Shown here in pieces: positions 32,591 through 44,400 of a stretch of 64,000 nt of DNA. The notes under the pieces were generated by a model. It did no database searches, was not told the origin of the DNA, and saw only the letters and a program-made list of their open reading frames with translations. Each line of letters opens with the position of its first letter. Position 1 is the stretch's first letter. Made by a program: the position numbers and the translations under genes. This stretch comes from Erodium maritimum (Eukaryota > Streptophyta > Magnoliopsida > Geraniales > Geraniaceae), in NCBI GenBank assembly GCA_963921825.1, contig OY997590.1:60750012-60814011 (forward strand). Direction: 5' to 3'.

Positions 32591-33689
32591 TTCCGCCCTT
32601 CTTCAACCTCTAGCTCCTTTTCTCCGAAAATTCACTACCAAACTCCATTTTTAACCATTTCCAGCTCCCAAAACCATCAAATATCATCAAAGCTCCTCTA
32701 CCCATGGTACGAATCAACAAACAAACAAGTTTCCAATGATTCTCCAAATCACAATCAAATCAAAAGTTCAAAAATGTTCATCAAACTTCAACAAAAGTAT
32801 CAACTCAACATCCTACTTCACTATTCCTTCTCCAATAGACAAACATAATGCTAGTTCATCACTTTCAAGCCAAAACCCACAAAACCCAAGAATTGAGAGT
32901 AGATGAAATGAAGAGTTGAGAGCATCCATACCTTTAGGATGATGAGATGAAGGAGAGGGAAGTAAAATGGAGTCAAAAGGATGAAGAACTAGCTCCAAAA
33001 TCCAAACTTTCTTCACTATCTTCTTCCTCAAGAAATGAGCTTCTCTCTTGCTCTCTCCCTTTGATTTTCGGCTGCAACACTAAGGTGTGAGCTGATTTTG
33101 TGTCATCTAATACTTTAAAAGACCTAGAGGTGTAAAAGACCAAAAACCCTTTAGTTCTTATCCTTTTTGTGGACAACTAGTGAGGGTAGAGATGACTTTT
33201 GAGCCTCTTTCCTTCCCTCCAAGCCATTAGTGACACTTGGCATAGTGGGGACCACTCTCTTCCATTTAAAATCCAGCAGTCCAAATTTAAATGTAAAGAC
33301 TCGATAAAAAGCTCGATTTTGACCAAATTTGACTTCCTTCGATATTATACTTAAATGAATGGAAACGGCCCAATTAAGCCAACCGTGATGACGGCTAAGC
33401 TTTTTGGGCCCCGAAAAAGCCCCGAGTGACTTCCCGAGTCCTCGGTTGACTTTTCCGGCAGAAAGTCAACCTTGTCTTAAAAGTCTCCGGTTCGACCGGG
33501 ATCGACTGGGAGCAGTTCTTACAGAAATGACCCAACTAAACTAACCGTAATGACGACTAAGCTTTTTGGGTCTCGGAAATGTTCTGAATGACTCCTGGAG
33601 TCATCGGTTGACTTTTCCAGCGGAAAGTCAGCTTTCGCCAAAAACCTCCGGCTCGACAAGGATCGACCGAGGGCAGTTCTTACACCGCG

Positions 33690-34800
33690 AGAGGCCAACA
33701 AGTAGTATGCCTAGACGAATCATTAGGTCTACGACGATAAACAACCGGGGATGAAGAAACGCATCTCATGACATAATCTAAAAAGAAACGATGGGTAATA
33801 GAACGAACCAACAAAAGCGACCGGACTAGAACCACAACGATCCACACCCATGAGGGTATAGAATCGCGTCCCACGATCATCTCTGAAAAGGACACCTCCA
33901 AAGATACACTCAAGCCTCATCCACACCGCCTCGAGAAAAAACAACGCAGTTGGGTTTTACGGAGGCCAATAACAAACCGTCCCGAACTCCTTGTAACTGA
34001 TGCATGCATACCTTAGGACCGGGATCAAGGAAAGTGTCGGAAAATAGAGAAGGCCTTCAATAATAGCAAGCAAAATACATGCTTGAAGATCCTAACAGAT
34101 CCATCAAGAAAGTTGGAGGAGGATGCCGGCTACAAAGCCAAGAATAGGGAAACGTGGTGCGGCGATCGAACTCCGGCAAGTCGTGTCCAACATCGACAAA
34201 CAGAAGCAGCAGTCAAGCCATAACAAGCGAAGGAAACCTCTGATCGAACAAAGACCTTAACCAGCCACACCACACAGACGGAAGATCGCTGGAGCAAGTC
34301 GGAGGTGATAGATCTGAGAGACACAGACCGCCAAATCCACCGGAATCGAGTCGCCAACTTCGACAGGAACCCGTGACGCGTCAGGCGAGCTTCACCAACA
34401 ACTCCGAGTACCAAACTATGGCTACACAAAGCACACCAGAGACAATCGGAAGAACCGAGAGATGAGGCCCAAGGCCAGATCTGCTACTCGAAGCCAAACA
34501 AGAGTAGAACAGAGAAGAAGCACACGGGAATGACTCCAAACCTGCCACTTAAAGCCAAATGAGAGATGGCCGGAACAAAGTAGAAAAGAGGCGAGGGAGA
34601 GCAGAGAAATGGCGGCCAAAAACGGAGAGAAGAAGGGGAGAAAAGGGGGGACAAAAGGAGGAAGGGAGGGACAAGGGGTAAGGCACCACCGACGAGGATT
34701 ATGGCTAGTCGTCGACGGGAAAGAAGTTAAAAGAGTGGCGGCTGAGAAAAAGAGGAGTTGGAGAGAGGTTTTAGGTTTTTTTTAATCGTTCTGTTCCCTT
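33690..34800 (-). other. Decayed repeat-bearing sequence, right part and leader
   Basis: This continues the sequence at 28363-28850 after removal of the solo LTR. Minus-strand peptide repeats (GTRFYTLMGVDRCGSS, EMRFFIPGCLSS) lie at 33950-33690. Further upstream, up to about 34790, is CT-rich leader-like sequence (aacctctctccaactcc). No domain or RT is seen. It is probably the 5' half of a non-LTR retroposon. Confidence 0.4.
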
Positions 34801-35496
34801 GCCTCTGCAAGTTCAAAAGTTGAGTCAGGTAGATTAACAAAATAAGTTTCACATTTTCAATCAAAGTTGTGTCAAGTGATCAATATAAGGGAACTCTGGA
34901 GCTCTAACTTTGATATATTTGAATATATATATAAAAAATCATGTTTTCAAATTTAGCTGTTGTGGTGGATTCATGAGTAGGAACTTGATAAACAGGTGGA
35001 TTTCTTTCTTCCTAGTTTATTTCACGACAAACTCATTTGGTCGGTACTTTTCAAATTGGGAATGTAAGTAATAGTAGTAGAGAGAAGGGAGGAAAGAGAC
35101 CAAAAACACAGAAGTTGCTGAGAGGTTGCCATTCCTCTGCTAAAAAACATTATGAGTTTTCGCTGATCAAAAAAAAACATCATGATATTTACAGTACAGC
35201 AGATTGTACAAACACACGCATATACTAATTATTATAGTTTGTATTTGTATCTCTACACCGTACAACACACCCAAAACGTACTCTCAGATTTGCTTACAGG
35301 GCTGAACCGCAATATCAAAAACGTATACTTTCAGAAACCAACCCCTTTAAAGTTGTTGTAAGATTACTAAAGAAAGAGAAAGGGAAGACTTTAAAAAAAG
35401 CCGTATACAACCATTCATAGTTATTGGATAACTATACAAATATATAAACGCTTCTTCTGTTTATTTGAAATGAAGAAATATCCTTGTCGTTATAGT
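34801..35496. other. Unassigned AT-rich spacer
   Basis: No gene is supported. One short frame at 35037-35228 has no recognisable domain. Local tataaa and poly-A strings are compatible with ordinary intergenic plant DNA. Confidence 0.4.
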
Positions 35497-37020
35497 CTTT
35501 TTTTGAAACGAGTAGATGGGGTATTGTATTACTGTAAAATAGAAACCTTACAGGTTAGGGCATGACTGTCTAGGATTCCAGATATTTCTCCCTGTCGACC
35601 GTAGTCCACCAGGCGCTCATGAATCCGTAGAAATAGTCCTCTTTCATTTGTAGATCTTAACTCAAGAGTTCTCCTTACCGACATTTCAAAAATAATAAAA
35701 CTCAAAGTCCTAAACCAAACTAACCAAAGACTTATTCGACATAGAAAAAAAATACAAAGCAGACTTAATAGAGACTGGAAGTAGTACCTTGAATGTGGAT
35801 TTCCGGAGACTACCCAGCATTGGTAGTCCCGGGTCTGTGGGTATAGGTCCCATAGAGACCTTCCCACCCCCGCCAGGTCCTATCATTCTCCCCGCGGAGG
35901 GCCACGTCCCTCCATCTGCATTTCCTGGACATGTTGCACTTTAGGATTCTTGTCCAGCAGTTTTGGGATGCTTGTTTTTTTGTTTGCCCGCCTTCATGTA
36001 CCTGCATCATGTATGTTCGAGGTCGGTCCGCTCGGTCCGAGTGCTCCTCTAGGTTCTTGATCTTAAGAGCTTCGACAGAATTATCCCCCCATGGGGGTTG
36101 GCCAAGGTGTGTCCCCCTCCAAATTGTGGTCCCGCTTTGTCTCGCCCTTTTTAAGGCGAGGTCTAGGTTCAATTGATGAATTGTATCACAGTAGACCCCT
36201 GAGGTATCTTGGAACGTGATCCTGATTATAGCGGAGCGCTACAACCCTAGCATTGCGTTTTCGGGGTTCCCTTGTCGTTGTGGGTCGTGATGTTGCTCCA
36301 CCCATTTCAGTGTGAGGCACCTTAGGGTTCGACCATGCCAGGGATTGTGATAATTCGCTCGGATTCGATTGTACGAAGTCACAGTGAGTGGTGACCTTCG
36401 GCTTGGTATGCGGAGATGACAGAGTCCCGGTTATATACGTTGGCGAGGGGTCATTGTTTGTCGGAGGCATGAATATGGATCCGGTTGGATCATAAGCCCT
36501 ATGTTTGATGGTGGGGACGTCCGGGATGCTCACAGAGGGAGGCGGAAGCCGTGCATGGCTGCAACTGCGATCCAGGAGGTCGGGGAGAGACTTGATCAGA
36601 ATCGAGGGCTGAGCCTTGCCTGGTCTATCAGTGGTGATTGACGATCCTCGGTTAGGAAGAGGATCATGCGGCCAATGAAGCCCATAGCTTGTCCAGATTG
36701 GTGCCGATTGATGGTGCAAAAGTAGGTCTCGTCGAGGGGCAGTTGCTGGCCGGTTGTGGAGATCTTGGCGGTGGGGGAAGGACGGTTGGAGTTGTCATCT
36801 TAGGGTCTGACGCGAAAGAGGTCGGCGCTGAAACATGGCGGTCGGCCGCAAAAAAGGATAAGGAATCCAAGGTTGATCCGGATGCATGATGATGGAGAGA
36901 GATGATTGTAGGAGTCGTGGGTCGAAGGCAGGCAAGGCGTGGCTGGTATATCGCCGGCGGCGAAGAGAAGATAACCCTTAGGGTTCCAGTTATAACCCTA
37001 TTAGGGTTATCAGAGAGCTG
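35497..37020 (-). mobile_element. Non-LTR retroposon-like segment
   Basis: On the minus strand a leader with aaccctaagggttatc at about 36990 is followed by broken frames (36870-36664, 36719-36186, 36172-35810, 35867-35529) and ends at an A-run equivalent (plus-strand T run 35500-35507). Frames are Pro/Ser/Thr-rich at the start (TTPTVLPPPPRSPQP) and basic later (KCNMSRKCRWRDVALRGEN). No RT or endonuclease is found. It may be LINE ORF1-derived or a non-autonomous retroposon. Confidence 0.45.
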
Positions 37021-37146
37021 GATTGCGCTGTCTAAATATGATAAATTGTCGTTTTAGTCTTAATGTCAACCATAACTTTAAAAGATATACAAAAATACTA
37101 TTAAGGCATATAAATCATTTAACATATATATATATATTCTCATATT
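37021..37146. other. AT-rich spacer
   Basis: There is no coding content. A (ta)n run lies at about 37120-37135, next to the LINE 3' end. Confidence 0.5.
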
Positions 37147-37177
37147 AATTTTTTTTGAGCAAAAGTTGCATGTTTTA

Positions 37178-37438
37178 TTAATTATCCAAAATTAGGATAC
37201 AAAAGAGTGTATTGGAGAGTCCAATCCTCGACCACTGAAGAACAGGAATAGAACGAGCCTCCTTGACTAGCCAATGAAAGGCTTTGTTCGCAGTCATTTT
37301 AACAAATTCAAGAGTAATACCCTCTTTTTGAAGAAGCGAATGTCGAATTTCTCTGATTATTGTGCCCACCGGGGAGACTAGAGGATCCTCTTTCCGAATC
37401 ATATTGAGAAGAACTTGAGCAACCAACTGAATTATCAC
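37178..37438 (-). pseudogene. LINE RNase H-like C-terminus
   Basis: An 86-codon frame includes EIRHSLLQKEGITLEFVKMT, then ANKAFHWLVKEARSI, the helix-rich end of plant LINE RNase H domains. The catalytic Asp/Glu part upstream (37440-37570) is not continuous. Confidence 0.6.
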
Positions 37439-37828
37439 CGAACCGCTGTCCAGAGGGCGATGTTCTTCAAGGTCGTGACAATAGCGTAGGCCTCAATAAG
37501 AAGTGGGGACAATGTACCTGGTAGAACCTCATTCACAACTAACTTTTCCACATCAGCCTGTCCTCGAGCTATAAGGCCCTATGTCGACTGCGATGTATCT
37601 TGTAGAACAACTCCGTCGACATTAATATTAGTTTATCCGGCAACATGGGACATCCATTTGGTACGATAGCGTCTTGATGGCCATTTGGGAGTTGGGGAGT
37701 TACCTTAGCAGCAGATTCAACCCCTACCTCTAACAGGGTAGAGTTCCCCCATACTACCGCATTTCTTGCTTTCCATATCTCCCAAAGAAAATATAGTATC
37801 TTCGCTTTCATGTTTGGTGTCCCTCCAA

Positions 37829-38192
37829 CTATGACTTACTCCTACCATTCCTAAAAAGATATATCAGGTTCTGCGATGGATATGTCACCCAACCGATTTC
37901 AACAAGCTTTGGCGAACCCACAATGGATGAATAACTGACTGACGATCTCCCTATGTGAGCCACAAATAACACATGTAGGTTGTATAGGGACAAACTGTTT
38001 CTGTAAGTTAGACACCACTTGTAATTTATTGGAGAGACATTGCCAGAGGAATATATGCCATTGTGGCTGAGTCGAGATGTCCCATATGTCTGCCCATGGT
38101 CGGGGCCTTCCATCATCACGGTGTCGTTGTCTAATATCACCTAGAACTTGGTACCCTACATTGGAGGAATATTGACCCTCCTTATTATTCAC
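37829..38192 (-). pseudogene. LINE zinc-binding (zf-RVT-like) region
   Basis: Two overlapping frames contain WDISTQPQWHIFLWQCLSNK and IQPTCVICGSHREIVSQLFI, with HCGFAKAC. The CxxC...H pattern with W and FLW is the zf-RVT domain found after plant LINE RTs. A frame change separates the two readings near 37990. Confidence 0.8.
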
Positions 38193-38493
38193 TTAATACC
38201 ACTCATCTTCATTCCTTTCTACAACCAATGAAATTATCAAAATAGGCTCTCGATCTACGACATTAGATATACTATATATAAGGTTCACGTCCCACATCCG
38301 TGTGCCAAGGACCATTAAACCCGCAATTGTAGCCCTTGCGAGGATTGGTGACACTGTCTATACCTGAGCTTCGGAGTCGGTCAACCACATCGTTCTAGTA
38401 ATAGCCCTTTGTCTCCCATACCCAATCTATATCCGCATACCCTCCATCATCATATATTGTGAAGAAAAAAATGCTTGACCACGTAAAGCTACG

Positions 38494-38766
38494 TCACGAG
38501 CCCTCGAGTGCGTGAAGAAAATCTGTCTTTGGATAATATCGTGCTTTTAGAACCCATGTTAGTAACGAGTTACGTCTATGGATCAGTCCCCAAGCTTGCT
38601 TCCCCAACAACTTAGTATTGACATCTAGAAGGTGTTGGAACCCCATACCTCCATAAATCTTGGGGGTGCACAATTTGTCCCAGTTTTGCCAGATAATTGG
38701 CTTGTTTCTCGATGCCTTGTCATCCCACCAAAAAATTTCCAGAGCCACATGAATACGATTGACCAT
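38494..38766 (-). pseudogene. LINE RT C-terminal segment
   Basis: A 90-codon frame has FWWDDKASRNKPIIWQNWDK, LCTPKIYGGMGFQHLLD and LLGKQAWGLI, followed by KARYYPKTDF. This is the strongly conserved post-RT region of plant L1 ORF2 proteins. Confidence 0.88.
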
Positions 38767-39400
38767 TCGTTTTGGAATCTGAAATACTTACATGATATAG
38801 ATCGGTGGAGAGCTGAGGAATTATCTGATCATAACCTCACGACATGCCGGAGATAATAATTCCATCCCATTAGTGAATCCTTGATACTATCCGATCTCCC
38901 AAGTAGGCAATCGCACGAGTCATATTCTGTCCCACCATATTTGGCACTACTAGATACATAAATACCTCAAATGTATCTTCAATTTGTAAATATCACAACA
39001 GCCCCGCCAGGGCGCTTCATTGGTGTTTCTGCTAAATAGGACCAAAGATTTATGTATATTGAGGACTTGACCCGAGGCTTTCCCAAATAATTCCAATATA
39101 TCTCGAACCTTCTAAGCCTCCGATGCGAGATGACTAGTGCCCCCGTGCTACCAATACCCCGTGTATTGAACCCTCTACCATAGCTCCTTTAAGGAGGTGG
39201 GAGAGCCTTTCCATGCATAACAAGAACATATAAGGCGATAGCGGATCCCCTTGGCGGATTCCCCTAGACGAACCAAAAGATGGTTTTCTCGTCCCCCTGA
39301 GGAAATCAAACACCTAACCGTCTGTAAGCAGCTTGTTGATAGTGCTATCCATTCCGGAAAAAAATCCCAGTTGCTGCATAATTATGATACGTTAAATCCA

Positions 39401-39838
39401 CTATACTATGTCGTATGCTTTAGTCATGTCAAGATTTATCGCCATATAGCCTTCCTTGCCTTTATTTTTTCTACGCAAATAGTGAATCACCTCAAAAGAG
39501 ATTAGGATATTATCTTGAATGAACTGAACTGGAATGAAAGAATCTTGTGTTTCGGAAATCACGGAGTGAAGTAGTGGGCGTAGGCGATTCGCTAAAACGT
39601 CCGACAAGATTTGAAAGATAATGTTGCATAGTGCTATCGGTCGTAGATCGTTTATCCTTTCAGGATTGGGTTTCTTGGGGATGAGTACCACGGTTGTAGT
39701 AATAATTCCCAGTTGAAAATGGACTTGGATCATAACCATCCTTATAAATTGAATGACTTCTTCCGAGACCAATGGCCAGTAGTGCTGATAGAATCTCATA
39801 TTTAGCTCATATGGGCCTAGATCCTGATCTGGTCCCAT
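39401..39838 (-). pseudogene. LINE reverse transcriptase N-terminal core
   Basis: A 145-codon frame includes TTTVVLIPKKPNPERINDLR, PIALCNIIFQILSDVLANRL and DNILISFEVIHYL, with MAINLDMTKAYDIV (RT domains 0-2a). A stop follows at once. The YxDD-box region (38900-39300) is too decayed to read. Confidence 0.9.
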
Positions 39839-39847
39839 AAAAAAGAC

Positions 39848-40063
39848 TTAGAGTCGGGACTTAGGTGTCCCATGTCCCCCCATGTGACGGGTAAAAGAGA
39901 GGAGGGTAGGCCAATGATTAGATGTTGTTGTCCATGTATTGTAGAAATCCAAATTTGGTAACGAGTAATATAGGTCCATAGATAGAAGAGTCATACCCAA
40001 CCGTGATTCGATTCTTCTCCGAGGGTTTTTACCTCGGAACCAAGTGAAAGGATGCCCCATCAT
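39848..40063 (-). pseudogene. LINE endonuclease C-terminal fragment
   Basis: The peptide MMGHPFTWFRGKNPRRRIES contains the GxxFTW and S/R-type terminal motif of apurinic-like LINE endonucleases (FTW..., R.DR-like RIES). The frame ends before the RT frame begins. The upstream endonuclease is missing because of the LTR at 40100. Confidence 0.7.
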
Positions 40064-40099
40064 AAGGGGACATCAATCAAGTTCAATTCCTACACCACC

Positions 40100-40973
40100 T
40101 GTCACGCCCCAAATCCGGTTTTGACCGGACTCGAGACGTGAACTAAAATACAATAAAAAAAATAATAATAAAAAGAAAATTAAACGAGATAAAACTACGA
40201 AATTTAGTTCCAAATCAACAATCTTGATACCACGAGTCAAAGCTCAAAAATAAATAAAGACGGACACTGTTTAGTACATAAAAGAAAAGTACGTCCCTAC
40301 TAAAAGATAAATCCCCGGACTCTCGATGAGCTCACGAGCTTTGAGATGTCCACTAAACCGACTCACGATCGAAGCCTGTAAAACAGTAAAACAGAGGGGG
40401 TGAGCTTTAGCTCAATAGGAAAAAGTAGTAAAGGAAATGGACTTCCGCTCCGTCACCATAAATACTCGATCAATAACCCTTACCAATAACTGACAACACA
40501 ACAGAAACCAACGGGAACACAACATTATCTATAATACAACCATGCTAAAGAAACATACAAACAACATAACATTATGCTGCTAAGACCACTACGAACGTCA
40601 CTCAAACCCGATATCATACACACATAAGACAAGTACAACATGATACTCCGATCACCACGCACAACTCAACATATCGTATCGGGACACGGCATCGGTCTAG
40701 ATGTCTTCCCGGACACACATCATCGGGGTGAAACAACACATCATACCGGAATATACCGTCGGTCTAGATGTCTTCCCGGACACACAGCATCGGGGTGAAA
40801 CAACATACATCATACCGGAATATACCGTCGGTCTAAATGTCTTCCCGGAAACGCAACATCGTGGTAAATCTCATAACAAACATACCGGACCGACACACAC
40901 CTCGGTCGGGCATCCTCCCGTAGCACATGGTACCAATCACACCACACAACACAATACCAAACCTGGCACACCC
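40100..40973 (-). repeat. Gypsy LTR 3' fragment interrupting the LINE
   Basis: It begins TGTCACGCCCCAAATCC at 40100, with CCACC before it. Only 874 bp are present before another LTR start at 40974. The remainder and the second TSD copy were not found. It contains a palindrome copy (40401-40414, tgagctttagctca) and an array of three about 68-bp units (40670-40890). Confidence 0.75.
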
Positions 40974-41489
40974 CAAATCCGGTTTAGGCCGGACTCGAGA
41001 CGCGACTTGAATTGACAATTAAATACTAACAAAGAATAATAAAAACCGATTAATTACTCAAAAGATTCCGATAAAATACTCGAATAACAAGTTCCAAATC
41101 ATAATTAAGAGTCGAGACTCCATAAAGAATACGTAAAACATGGGGTTCACTACAATGATCAAAAGACGTCTCTAAGACTATAATGCCCAGACTCTCCAGA
41201 AGCTCCCGAGCCTCGAGTCCACTACTCATCAAGCACGTCTGTAGAAACAGACAATAAAACAAATAGGGGTGAGCTTACGCTCAGTAGGGAAAATACATAA
41301 CAGGGCAACCTTTTAGTTTAATAAATAGAAATTCGTAAGTTCTTTTAAGTCTCAATAAGATGAAGAACTAAGAAGATGTTGAAGTACCGGAAAAAAAAAG
41401 GTATTTAACGCTTTCAGAGAGCCAGTAATAATCATAGAAAATAAGGTAAACAATGCATTATTAACAATCAATAGAGGATAGAACGTTTA

Positions 41490-42190
41490 AGTAATGACGT
41501 GGGACATGAAGTCACCACCCTCCGATCCACAATACTCTTTGTGTCATATCGGATTTTCCCTCGGCCCAGAGGAGACACATACATCGGATTACCGGGAGTA
41601 TCCCTCGAATGGTACATAACGTCGAAATCTCCGGAAATGTCACCAAAAGACCATATGTCATCGGGACAAAGTAGAATAATGTCGTGGGACATGAAGTCAC
41701 CACCCTCCGATCCACAATACTCTTTGTGTCATATCGGATTCTCCTTCGGTCCAGAGGAGGCACATACATCGGGCTACCGGTAACAATCCCTGAGGGACGC
41801 TTATCATCGGGATTCTCGGGAATGCCCCCAAAGGACCATATGTCATAGGGAACCAAGGTAATGCTCCCGCATGACGTATACACTCGGGTGAATCAACAAG
41901 TAACCATTCCCCGCAGGGTCCGATAACCAATGCCCCGCAGGGTCCAATAATCAATGCCCCGCAGGGTCCAATAATCAATGCCCCGCATGCTCTAATAGTC
42001 GATGCCCCGCAGGCTCCAATAATCAAACCACCGGCTATTATACTACCCCACACCGGCACTTCCTTCGGTGTGGGTACCATGCCGGATCACTAGTCATCGG
42101 CTTAGGTACTACCCCACACCAGCATTTCCCTTGGTGTGGGTACCTTACAGGCACTACCCCACCCGCAACGTGGGTGCCATACCGATATAG
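41490..42190 (-). repeat. Mixed tandem repeats in gypsy 3' LTR
   Basis: A block starting gggacatgaagtcaccaccc at 41502 recurs at 41688. Then about five 24-bp units (ccccgcagggtccaataatc type) lie at 41908-42030, followed by taccccacaccgg blocks to 42190. The arrangement matches 51120-52210 in another LTR. Confidence 0.8.
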
Positions 42191-43726
42191 AACCCAACTC
42201 AAAAACTCACAAGGGGATAACACACTAGTCAATCATGTAGCAACCAACGCTTAGCAAACTACAATTCCATCACAACACACAAAAGGAATCCATATACCTT
42301 TACACTCACCGTTAACTTACCAATCGCGATCCATCGGTCTACCATTCACCCGATCGTACCATTTGGTACAATCAATTACATTCAAACATCCATTCATCCA
42401 AGCATCAATTCAGTCATTCAATCATTCAAGCATTCATTCAAATAACCAATCAACCATTCATAATTCAACATTCAAAATCGCTAGTTGTATTAGACTCTTA
42501 TCTTATCTGTAGCTAGGCAACCAAGCATGTGAGGAAAACACAAACAATCTTAGAGCTCATCACGGCCTTTCTACCAGTAAATCAATTCCCAAGTATTGAA
42601 AGCGAGTTACGCTAGTTATTCACATCCTACGCATGTATACTAGACACGTCCGGTTATTAGTAATTGAAATACGATTATTCTAGTTATTCGTATCCTATAT
42701 GCAATTCTAGGACCTTTCCAATTTTATTAACCTAATAGGCATACTAGTATTGAAATGCACGAGGAGTTAGTACTTTCCCTACCTTGTGGTCTTCCTCTAA
42801 TAATACTCTTAGCTTCTGACGACAGGGTCAACTCCGTCTTCTCGAGCGAAGTCCAAGTTCTTAAGCGAACTCAAGTCGTACTGGATTTAACAGATAAAAT
42901 GTCCGATATCAGTCCCGGTATTATCCCAAGGTCCTTTGATTGCCCAATTAGTCCTTTAAATTGTCCAAATTAAATTAATGAAATAGTTAATTAACCTGAT
43001 TTTTAAAATAATTTTCTTTAAATTCGGGTTGTTCTAGATGCGACCCGGACCCAGCCCTAGACCCGAGTCCAAGTCCAAACCCAAGCCCTGATCCGGGTCC
43101 AAGACCCGTTCTGTCTCGTCCAGCCCGATACTGACCTGGCCCAATGGCCTGTGACAAGGCCCAAGTTCTTCTCGGCCCAAGGTTCACCTGGCCCAAGGCC
43201 TGCTCGGTACGAGATCCGGCTTGGTCTGACTCTGGCGAGACCACGAGTTTCCGGTCGTCACCTACGGCGTCAAGGGAAGCTCGGGAAAAGGGGGAAAACG
43301 GCCGGTGAGGAGTGTCGAGTTCCGGCATGGCGGTTGCAGGGAAAGGACGGTGGCTGGAGCACGCCCAACGGCTCCTCCGTCCAGATCTGAGGAAGGCAAG
43401 GGCTCGCCGTCGTTTTTCCGTCAGCTCCCCTCCAAATCGAGCCTAGCCTGGGGAAAAATCGAACAAGTCGAGGTCTGGGACGCCTCTCGTGACGAGATAC
43501 AGCACGAGCCCGTGCTGATTTGCTGTCGGGAAGCGAACCAGAGCGAGATGGTCTGGCACGTCGTAGGGTTGTGGGCGCGGCGTCTGGCGATGGGGATTTG
43601 TGTGTGGAGGAGGAAGGTCGGGTGAGGAGGAGCGGCGTTTGATGCTCCGGCAAGTTGTCGAGCGAGAGAGGATCGGTGAGAGAGAGAACAGGGAGATAGG
43701 GATTGATGGAAGTTGAGTGATGTATC

Positions 43727-43852
43727 GGTATGCGTTCAGAACACGTGAAGAAGAGGACGCGTATAAGTGGGCTAGGGTTTCAGCATTGCGGTATGCGTTC
43801 AGAACACGTGAAGAAGAGGACGCGTATAAGTGGGCTAGGGTTTCAGCATTGC
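43727..43852. repeat. Perfect 63-bp tandem duplication
   Basis: 43727-43789 and 43790-43852 are identical, beginning ggtatgcgttcagaacacgt. Identity inside an otherwise old LTR implies a recent event. Confidence 0.95.
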
Positions 43853-44036
43853 GTGGGTTTGGGCCGCACTTAACTGATTGAGCCCAAGCTGGCCCAATCC
43901 TCCAACTCAGTCCATTTAACTTCTTTTCTCTTTTTCTTTTTTTGATTTTTCTTCTCAAATTTCACTTGTTGCAAAAGTCTACCCCAATGTTTCATATTTC
44001 AAAATATTACCCTTTTTGAATGAGTGGGGTTTTACA

Positions 44037-44400
44037 GTCTACCCCCCTTAAAAGAATTTCGTCCTCGAAATTTAAAACGAACGCGCTCCTCTTGACCCTG
44101 TCTCAGGGGACGTCCGCTCAAACTCACAAACGAGGGATCCACGGTGTACTTCCGCAGTTTGGGAACACGTGGAAGCTGTTAGGCAACGACTCTAGTTCCG
44201 CCTAAAGATCTCAAAATGTACGATAATTTGCGGGGCCAACTTGCCTCCGCCGCGGTCGAACCGCAATAGTCCCTTCTTCGGGCTCACCTCCATAAAACAC
44301 GTGATCACCAACTATAACTCAAGAAGTCGACATAGTCTAACTGCGTAACTCTTCCGTCGGTTCTGCGCGGTCTTTAACCGTTCCCGAATCAACGCGACCT
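44037..44400 (-). pseudogene. Gypsy integrase C-terminal remnant
   Basis: Reading the minus strand with frame changes gives LIRERLKTAQNRRKSYAD, VGDHVF, KKGLLRFDRGGGKLAP and LRKYTVDPSFV. It ends with a FEDEI stretch before the polypurine tract at 44037-44050. These correspond to the same segment of the gypsy element at the window's right end ([53 protein letters not shown]). It therefore belongs to a related chromovirus, much older. Confidence 0.82.

Larger units (their letters stand above)
30460..33523 (-). repeat. Gypsy solo LTR (inner), 3,064 bp
   Basis: It starts TGTCACGCCCCAAATCCGG and ends AGTTCTTACA. It is inserted in the outer LTR with a perfect GAAAT duplication (30455-30459 and 33524-33528). 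Its last about 160 bp are homologous to the outer LTR's last about 160 bp, so it landed close to the equivalent end of a relative. It contains a 46-bp minisatellite, a C16 run, a palindromic CACGG cluster and the TGAGC-type palindrome (30761-30774). Confidence 0.95.
28851..33684 (-). repeat. Gypsy solo LTR (outer), itself interrupted
   Basis: It starts TGTCACGCCCCAAATCCGG and ends AGTTCTTACA, with a perfect CCGCG duplication (28846-28850 and 33685-33689). Without the inner insertion it is about 1.77 kb. The orientation is minus, by comparison with the LTR at 55529-58565, whose 3' end abuts a PBS. There is no internal region, so it is a product of LTR-LTR recombination. Confidence 0.95.
37147..40099 (-). 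mobile_element. L1-type LINE ORF2 remnant
   Basis: The minus-strand order is endonuclease end, RT, RT C-terminal zinc-binding region and RNase H-like tail, then an A-rich 3' end (plus-strand T run 37150-37157). About 2.95 kb remain. The 5' part is cut off by gypsy LTR material at 40100. Frames are broken in many places. The layout with a C-terminal RNase H is typical of plant L1 LINEs. Any 5' half would lie to the right of the inserted gypsy and was not found in the window. Confidence 0.87.
40974..44036 (-). repeat. Gypsy 3' LTR, 3,063 bp
   Basis: It starts TGGCACACCCCAAATCCGG (a decayed TGTCACGCC) and ends GGGGTTTTACA at 44036. The following plus-strand sequence gtctacccccctta is a polypurine tract on the minus strand (taaggggggtagac). 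It is therefore the 3' LTR of a minus-strand gypsy element whose interior lies at higher coordinates. It includes 24-bp repeats, a duplicated block at 41500-41780, the palindrome at 41270-41283 and a 63-bp duplication. Confidence 0.85.
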
